This document shows positions 13,600 through 17,766 of a DNA stretch of 17,766 bases, piece by piece. Where the stretch lies: assembly GCA_028292565.1 (NCBI GenBank), contig JAQGMD010000167.1:1-17766 (forward strand). The letters run 5' to 3'. Under the pieces are notes generated by a model. That model was not told the origin of the DNA. It ran no database searches and saw nothing but the letters and a program-made list of their open reading frames with translations. Made by a program: the position numbers and the translations under genes. The stretch comes from Burkholderia sp. (lineage in GTDB: Bacteria > Pseudomonadota > Gammaproteobacteria > Burkholderiales > Burkholderiaceae). Position 1 is the stretch's first letter, and each line of letters starts with the position of its first letter.

Positions 13600-14532
13600 A
13601 TGTGGGCCGGACAGCCCGAGCCCTTCCCCTTCCGAATCGAGCCCATGCTCGCCCAGCCGGGGGGCAAGCCGTTCGAGGATGACGATTGGGTGTACGAGCC
13701 TAAACTGGACGGCTACCGGCTAATGCCATACGCATGTGGCGAGGAGGTGCGCCTAATCACACGCGGTAACGCCGACTACACGTCTCGCTTTCCGGCGGTC
13801 GCGCAAGCGGTCCCTGCTCTTGGGCTTTCGTCCCTTGTGCTCGATGCCGAGATCGTAGCGTTCGACGAAGAAGGCCAGCCATCCTTTGAGGCTCTTCAGC
13901 AACTCACCGCGCAGTCCCCGCCCCGGCGCCGTGCGCCGGTAGTGCTTTTTTGCTTCGACCTGCTGCACGTCGACGGAGTGAACACGCGCGGGCAAAGTTA
14001 TAGCGAGCGTCGGCAGATGCTCGAGCGCGTGGTGAAAGAGAGCGAATATCTGAAGCTTGTCCACTCCGATGCGAACGGTCCTTTGCTGTTCGATGCTGCC
14101 GCCACTTTCGCCATGGAGGGTCTGGTTGCAAAACGAAGGAGCAGTACTTACCAAGCCGGGATTCGCTCATCCGACTGGCTCAAAATACTGGCGTTCAAGC
14201 GAGCAGACTTTCTGGTGCTCGGATATAAAGGAATGGATCGCGTGGACGCGTTATTAGTCGGCTATCGTCGGGCGGGCCGGTTAATCTACGCGGGAGAGGT
14301 AACGGGCTTACGCGGCCTTGCGCATTCTCTCCTTCCGCTACTAAAGGCTGTTCCGACGGCGTCGCCGTGCGCCCGATTGCCTGGAGCGAAGTGGATCGCG
14401 CCGATGGTGACAGTGGAGGTTCGGTACCGGCAGCTGACAAAGGCTGGAAAACTGCGCCATCCCGTCTTCTATCGACTACGAGATGAAATAGCGCCGGCTG
14501 ACATCGATTATCCCATTTTCCTTCCGGAGTGA
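13600..14532 (+). CDS. ATP-dependent DNA ligase (LigD ligase-domain type)
   Basis: The gene encodes 310 residues from ATG 13600, chosen because AGAGGAG (13583-13589) lies 10 bases upstream; ATG 13573 would add nine residues but has no ribosome site. Nucleotidyltransferase motifs are complete: motif I EPKLDGYR with the adenylated Lys35, motif III VLDAEIVAFD (Glu84), motif IIIa LFCFDLLHVDG, motif IV EGLVAKR, and motif V in DWLKILAFKRADFLVLGY. The C-terminal part (AGEVTGLRG through VEVRYRQLT) is the OB-fold domain. This is the ligase module of LigD alone, without the polymerase or phosphoesterase domains and with no ku gene in view. Stand-alone ligases of this type seal nicks and occur on large plasmids. 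The 5' region abuts an IS3 end. Confidence 0.93.
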   Translation: MWAGQPEPFPFRIEPMLAQPGGKPFEDDDWVYEPKLDGYRLMPYACGEEVRLITRGNADYTSRFPAVAQAVPALGLSSLVLDAEIVAFDEEGQPSFEALQQLTAQSPPRRRAPVVLFCFDLLHVDGVNTRGQSYSERRQMLERVVKESEYLKLVHSDANGPLLFDAAATFAMEGLVAKRRSSTYQAGIRSSDWLKILAFKRADFLVLGYKGMDRVDALLVGYRRAGRLIYAGEVTGLRGLAHSLLPLLKAVPTASPCARLPGAKWIAPMVTVEVRYRQLTKAGKLRHPVFYRLRDEIAPADIDYPIFLPE

Positions 14533-14559
14533 GTTTCCGGCGCTAAATTCATGGCTTCC

Positions 14560-15249
14560 TTATAGCCACGTCGGCCGATTTTCACCTGGCTTTTTATCGA
14601 TCGGTTCACTGTCGCGCCAACAAGAGCGATGGATATCCAGAATATCCCGCGAGATCCGGGCCGAGTCTTCGGCCGTGAAATTCAGCTTAACTGGGCGTTC
14701 TCTGGAGAGGTCGTCTTCAAAACCTACGGACAGGGTTATGGCGCGATAGCCAGGCGCGTTACTGTATGTGATGTAACGTACGTTATACCGTTCGCCTTCA
14801 ACCGGCACTGGCTCCGCATCGGGGCGGTTGTCCAAGTTCCACGCACGAATCATGCTCCGAAAGCGTTCGGTACCATCAGGAAGATATTGGTGAATTTCAA
14901 CCGATGGAGAACTGTCTAGCCGCAGCACAGCAAGGCAATGCTCATAAAGATCCGCATCGAGGCCGCGTAGCTCGGTTAGATCGAACGGAAAATCAGTTCC
15001 GTTATAAAGTCCAGCTAGAAAACATGCGACCGTGCGGCTCTGACCAGAGTCGTGTTCGGCGATCTGCAGTAAATGTACGAGTGAATCGAGGCCGGCATCA
15101 CGGTCCGATGCGCGTACTTCTTCGGCGAGCTGTCCGGTCGTTTTTCCACCGCGTGCCTGCACGAAAAATTCCCTGACCGCCTGATTAAAGGCGCCGACCA
15201 GATGCTTCGGAACTTGCATCTTCACTTCTACAAACTCTTGCGGATTCAT
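14560..15249 (-). CDS. DUF7673-like protein of mobile elements
   Basis: The gene encodes 229 residues from ATG 15249 (complement), which has GGGGAG a few bases upstream. The frame is open for 52 more codons to ATG 15405, but that start has no good ribosome site and the added residues are low-complexity. The middle segment HLLQIAEHDSGQSRTVACFL, continuing through GLYNGTDFPFDLTELR, LDADLYEHCLAVLRLD and IHQYLPDG, resembles DUF7673, a domain of unknown function common on plasmids and integrative elements of proteobacteria. The C-terminal part (YNVRYITYSNAPGYRAITLS, then VKLNFTAEDSARISRDIL) looks like a second small alpha/beta domain. No catalytic motif is evident. It converges on the ligase gene, with 27 bases between the two stops. 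Confidence 0.7.
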   Translation of the reverse strand: MNPQEFVEVKMQVPKHLVGAFNQAVREFFVQARGGKTTGQLAEEVRASDRDAGLDSLVHLLQIAEHDSGQSRTVACFLAGLYNGTDFPFDLTELRGLDADLYEHCLAVLRLDSSPSVEIHQYLPDGTERFRSMIRAWNLDNRPDAEPVPVEGERYNVRYITYSNAPGYRAITLSVGFEDDLSRERPVKLNFTAEDSARISRDILDIHRSCWRDSEPIDKKPGENRPTWL

Positions 15250-15472
15250 GGTGGCTCCCCGGAGATCCGAATCAATGTCGTTGGAACGATCAGATAGAAA
15301 AAATGACTGACGACGGGCTCGCGCCCCGGTTTCGTCTTCCACCTCACGGATGTAAGCTTGAGGTGCGGGCGGCAGGTCTTTGAAATGGTCGTCGGCAACG
15401 TTCATGCCGTTACTTTACAGAAGCGTTGGCCGATTTGGGTTTACGTCCCCGACGCCTTTTTTGAAATATTTT

Positions 15473-15824
15473 TTATCGAACGTCGCGCCGGGCCAGCGCC
15501 CGGTGGGCTACCGCCTCCTGCCAGTTCAGGCCATCGATAAGCCTGCGCAATTGACGCGCCGTGACTGCCAGACATTGCTGGTCGTTGGCATCCCGGGGCC
15601 AATGGAATTTGCCCTGCTCCAGGCGCCGGTAATGCAGTCAGAAGCCATTGGTATCCCACTGCAAAATCTTGAGCTTGTCGCGTCCCCGGTTGCAGAAGAC
15701 GAACCAATTCGTGCTCACCGGATCAAGTTCGAGCGTCTCAGCCACCAACGGCGTAGGCTATTGATCGACTTTCTGAAGTCCACGTGCCCGGTGGCCAGGT
15801 AGAGCTTGCCCTGCGCGTGTTCCA
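15473..15824 (-). pseudogene. tnpB: IS66 TnpB with frameshift and in-frame stop
   Basis: Family sequence begins GKLYLATGHVDFRKSINSL, shifts frame near 15745-15755, and continues VAETLELDP, then WFVFCNRGRDKLKILQWDTN. A TGA at 15638-15640 replaces the Trp of the motif NGFWLHYRRLE. The remaining part, LHYRRLEQGKFHWPRD to ALARRDVR, runs to the normal stop at 15473-15475. Both the shift and the stop would abolish TnpB. Confidence 0.85.
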
Positions 15825-15826
15825 CA

Positions 15827-16120
15827 TTAACGCAACGCCATCAGCAGTGCAGGCAGCCACTGGCAGTGGGCAGCGCTGCCAATGCGAATCACATAGCCAT
15901 CCGGCGTTTGGATTTCCAACCCGGGCTGGCCCACTCCGTGAGAAGGCGGCAGCGCAATCAACTGCGTCCGCTGATCGGATGCTGACAAACGCTTTAGCCA
16001 ATAAAAAAAGCTTGCTTCCGAGATGCCTTCACGCTGACACCACGCGCGTATGCTCATCCCCGAAGCCCTTCACGCCTCAATGCGTTGCGTCCATGCCTGA
16101 CCGCGATCCTCTTTCTCCAT
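15827..16120 (-). pseudogene. tnpA: IS66 TnpA with an in-frame stop
   Basis: From ATG 16120 (complement) the frame reads MEKEDRGQAWTQRIEA, then TGA (16070-16072), then RASGMSIRAWCQREG followed by ISEASFFYWLKRLS. IS66 TnpA proteins have Trp at the stop position (EAWRASG), so a TGG-to-TGA change has broken the gene after residue 16. The rest is intact to a TAA at 15827-15829, including the helix-turn-helix and the short C-terminal part GLEIQTPDGYVIRIG. An internal start at ATG 16057 could still give a 76-residue product, but without the full N terminus. Confidence 0.85.
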
Positions 16121-16238
16121 GTTGACTACTCTAGTTGTCGGAGCCGTCATTCTCGCGTGCGCCGTTTGCGACGGAAGGTGGGTTCAAATTACCGCTTACA
16201 ATGCGCCAAACCACCTCGCATTGGAGGAAATGATTAGA

Positions 16239-16259
16239 GGGTCGCTGAACAAACGACCC
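16239..16259 (-). terminator. Hairpin downstream of the coiled-coil gene
   Basis: GGGTCG (16239-16244) and CGACCC (16254-16259) pair around a 9-base loop, 12 bases beyond the stop of the minus-strand gene. The following minus-strand bases (TCTAATCATTT) are only moderately T-rich, so it is a weak or Rho-assisted candidate. Confidence 0.4.
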
Positions 16260-16270
16260 AAGTGTACTGG

Positions 16271-16549
16271 CTACGCGCTTTGCCCCTGTTTGGGTGCTTC
16301 ATATCCGAGAACGGCTTTAATCTGTTCCAGGGCCGCTTGCCACCTTTCAGCGGAAACTGTATCAAGGCGTTCGGCTTTCAATAGCGCCAAAATGGATTTG
16401 GCATTCTTTTCACGTGCAGCTTCTTCCCGCCTCCTTTTTTCCTCTTTCAGCTTTTTTAGCTTTTCTTCGAGTTTCTGGATTTGCTCGTCTTCCGACGCCG
16501 ATTTACGTTTGGCTTGCAGTTCTACCTCTTTAGCTGTTTCCTCGGACAT
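16271..16549 (-). CDS. Small coiled-coil protein near oriT
   Basis: The gene encodes 92 residues from ATG 16549 (complement), preceded by AGGGAAG. Residues about 5-50 are almost entirely charged (DEQIQKLEEKLKKLKEEKRR and REEAAREKNAKS) and predict a long coiled coil. A small hydrophobic C-terminal unit follows: ILALLKAERLDTVSAERW and ALEQIKAVLGYE. There is no membrane segment or signal. I do not recognise a named family. The layout, a basic/acidic coiled coil plus a short helical domain next to a probable origin of transfer, resembles small relaxosome or mobilisation accessory proteins, but that is inference. It is divergent from the tra genes and would lie at the very start of the leading region. 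Confidence 0.7.
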   Translation of the reverse strand: MSEETAKEVELQAKRKSASEDEQIQKLEEKLKKLKEEKRRREEAAREKNAKSILALLKAERLDTVSAERWQAALEQIKAVLGYEAPKQGQSA

Positions 16550-16586
16550 CTCACTTCCCTCTAATTTCGCGTTTGTGGATCAATGA

Positions 16587-16771
16587 CTCGAATCCGCACA
16601 GAGTCCTTTGATGCGCTGATTCGAGCGATAAAAAAGTCTATCACGCGCGTCCACTAGTTGCCAAAATATTAACTAAGTGGATTAAAATGCAACTCTCGGT
16701 GTGGCCCCCGAGCCCCCGGATAAAGCGTCACACACCACGCAACTTGGTTGCTGGCCCGGAAACTGCGCAGT
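16587..16771. other. oriT: Putative origin of transfer (oriT)
   Basis: The intergenic region ahead of the ribbon-helix-helix/traD pair holds several dyads: CTCGAATC (16587-16594) with GATTCGAG (16618-16625), CCACTAGTT (16651-16659) with AACTAAGTGG (16671-16680), CTCGG (16695-16699) with CCGAG (16708-16712), and ACTGCGCAGT (16762-16771). An AT-rich patch lies at 16630-16690. The minus strand carries an F-like nic sequence at 16722-16743. Gene order oriT, ribbon-helix-helix protein, coupling protein matches R388 (oriT-trwA-trwB). Confidence 0.55.
16722..16743 (-). other. F-plasmid-like nic site
   Basis: The minus strand reads TTGCGTGGTGTGTGACGC, against TTGCGTGGGGTGTGGTGC at the F nic region: 15 of 18 positions agree, and both are followed by TTT. 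By alignment the nick would fall between 16730 and 16729. The nicked strand reads away from traD, the correct polarity for tra genes to enter last. Confidence 0.5.
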
Positions 16772-16862
16772 GGCGCGGCTTCCGGCGTGGCGACAGGAAT
16801 GCATACAGCCGGCGACACCATTGGCCGGCCAAATAGGTAAGCCCTTGATGGAGAAGCGAAAT

Positions 16863-17245
16863 ATGGCGTGGCCAAAGGGACAGGGAAGAGGCGAGTCGGA
16901 TCGTTTCAATATCCGATTGACAAGGACACTGCCGCCTTCTACCGGCGTAAGGCGAAAGAAGCCGGCGTGACCGTTTCCGAATTTCTGCGCAACACGCTCC
17001 ACGAGGGTGTTGTCGCAGAAAACGTGCAGGACGTAGAGGACAGGATCAGGGCGCGAATCGCGTCAATTCCCGGTTCAATGGAATCGCCTGGACAAGGGTT
17101 AACGGACGAAATTGCGCTTTCCATCATCACGTCTGAAGCGTTGCTGTCGGCGATTGTTGAAGCCCAAGACCCGCAAGCCCTCTACCGAGCACATGACGCC
17201 GCGCGGGTAAAGCTCAGGAAGATAAAGGGGGTATCAAATGGCTAG
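16863..17245 (+). CDS. Ribbon-helix-helix protein, probably relaxosome accessory; likely frameshifted
   Basis: The main frame (open from GTG 16868) gives IDKDTAAFYRRKAKEAGVTV, SEFLRNTLHEGVVAENVQDV and a helical C terminus, ending at TAG 17243-17245. SEFLRNTL is typical of the second half of a ribbon-helix-helix domain. The expected N-terminal strand is instead found in another frame: ATG 16863, with GGAG nine bases upstream, reads MAWPKGQGRGESDRFNIR up to about 16914 and would then run to an early stop. Joining the frames by one extra base near 16914-16916 gives a normal protein of about 127 residues. The GTG form remains possible but has a poorly placed ribosome site. It overlaps traD by eight bases. 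By position it resembles TrwA/TraY-type proteins that bind oriT and regulate the tra operon. Confidence 0.65.
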
Positions 17246-17766
17246 CCGCGAAAAGGGAAGTATGGGCAACTTCTCGCGAGGCGCTGAGCTGTTTATGCAT
17301 CAAGCCCGGCTCTTCGTGGTGGCGATCCGGACCGCCGTCCTGATTTCGCTGGTTATCGGCCTCGCCGTTGCAACCGCCTATTTTCTTAAAAGTAGTACGG
17401 AGGTTGAACGCTATGCTCTGGAACGAAATGTAATTGCCGAAGCGCGGCTGGCCCTGATGATGACCAACGCCAAAATGGAACTGTACGCCAACGGCGAGAA
17501 GCAGATGCTAGCCGTCCGGGATGTGGCCATCCTTACTGAAGAAGACGCAGTCGAGGCAACCCGCAAAATGAAGAACGGGGGGCTGTTCGGGCTGCTGACA
17601 TCGATTGGCGTGGTATTCCTCTTGTCGATGGTCTGGTGGAGCTATGGTAGGACGAAAATGGAGGATAAGCGCTTGCGCGGCGCACAGCTAGTCGATGGAC
17701 CAGAACTGCGCCAGCTGATGGAAGCTCGCGACGACTGCAGTCCTTATTTACTAGCCGGCGTACCAA
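17238..17766 (+). CDS. traD: TraD-type IV coupling protein, N-terminal part
   Basis: This frame starts at ATG 17238, overlaps the preceding stop, has GGGGG upstream, and is still open at the window edge after 176 codons. The start MASREKGSMGNFSRGAELFM with HQARLF resembles the N terminus of F/SXT-TOL-type TraD coupling proteins. Two membrane helices are predicted at about residues 27-50 and 115-136, flanking a periplasmic segment, as in TraD/TrwB. The cytoplasmic part begins RLRGAQLVDGPELRQLMEAR and ends at LLAGVP, aligning with the stretch just before the Walker A motif. That motif lies outside the window. Coupling proteins are inner-membrane hexameric ATPases that bring the relaxase-DNA complex to the type IV secretion channel. 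A relaxase gene is expected downstream. Confidence 0.82.
   Translation, partial: MASREKGSMGNFSRGAELFMHQARLFVVAIRTAVLISLVIGLAVATAYFLKSSTEVERYALERNVIAEARLALMMTNAKMELYANGEKQMLAVRDVAILTEEDAVEATRKMKNGGLFGLLTSIGVVFLLSMVWWSYGRTKMEDKRLRGAQLVDGPELRQLMEARDDCSPYLLAGVP

Larger units (their letters stand above)
15473..16199 (-). mobile_element. Truncated IS66-family element (tnpA-tnpB end)
   Basis: The outer end on the minus strand begins GTAAGCGGTAATTTGAACCC at 16199, matching the GTAAGCG-type terminus of IS66 elements. tnpA and tnpB follow in the normal order, both broken. The match ends at the tnpB stop (15473-15475); tnpC and the other terminus are missing, and unrelated sequence leading into the DUF7673-like gene follows. 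Confidence 0.85.

Noticed and set aside
5255..16199. A functional IS66 composite transposon carrying the catabolic genes
   Set aside because: Both IS66 pieces are fragments lacking complementary ends, and no target duplication could be identified. Only historical involvement is plausible.
16695..16712. Plus-strand GGTGTGG at 16698-16704 as the nic site
   Set aside because: It shares only the short GGTGTGG core with F, and the polarity would send the tra genes in first. The minus-strand site at 16722-16743 matches better and has the right direction.
1..17766. tRNA or rRNA genes
   Set aside because: No cloverleaf-like or rRNA-like sequence was recognised by eye on either strand; a covariance-model scan was not possible.

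Overview
The window looks like part of a large conjugative element (plasmid or integrative conjugative element) from a GC-rich betaproteobacterium, probably Burkholderiales such as Cupriavidus, Achromobacter or Bordetella. The taxonomic inference rests on base composition, codon use, and a Bug/TctC-type binding protein beside an IclR-controlled acyl-CoA gene cluster. The conjugative inference rests on the right edge, which holds the start of an F/TraD-type coupling protein, a ribbon-helix-helix gene just upstream, and a stretch resembling the F-plasmid oriT nic site.

Layout. 1-710: tail of an unidentified gene, a consensus DnaA box, and a small unknown ORF behind a 40-bp palindrome centred on a consensus LexA (SOS) box. 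710-1316: a gene-free tract with four strong hairpins, then radC (1317-1802). 1803-3116: degenerate DNA with IS-end-like repeats and a small PD-(D/E)XK-type nuclease gene. 3117-4885: a doubtful ORF, an operator array in a 33-bp register, and the 'mobile mystery protein' A/B pair (XRE regulator plus Fic protein). 4886-5398: filler and an IS66 tnpC fragment.

5458-12998 is the cargo: a divergent IclR regulator, then enoyl-CoA hydratase, class III CoA-transferase, HMG-CoA-lyase-like enzyme, acyl-CoA dehydrogenase and MmgE/PrpD protein in one run, with a convergent Bug periplasmic binding protein. Together they suggest uptake of a carboxylic acid, CoA activation, dehydrogenation, hydration and aldol-type cleavage. 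The substrate is not determined.

13270-16199: an IS3-family orfA pseudogene, a stand-alone LigD-type ATP-dependent DNA ligase, a DUF7673-like gene, and a decayed IS66 end (tnpA/tnpB with premature stops and a frameshift). 16271-17766: a small coiled-coil gene, the putative oriT, the ribbon-helix-helix gene (apparently frameshifted near its start) and traD running off the edge.

If the nic assignment is right, the minus strand enters the recipient first and everything left of 16.7 kb is the leading region, into which the catabolic cargo and IS remnants were inserted. radC, the SOS ORF and the hairpin tracts are typical leading-region content. The most unusual signals are the oriT candidate, the 33-bp-register operator array, the hairpin cluster before radC, and the LexA-centred palindrome.
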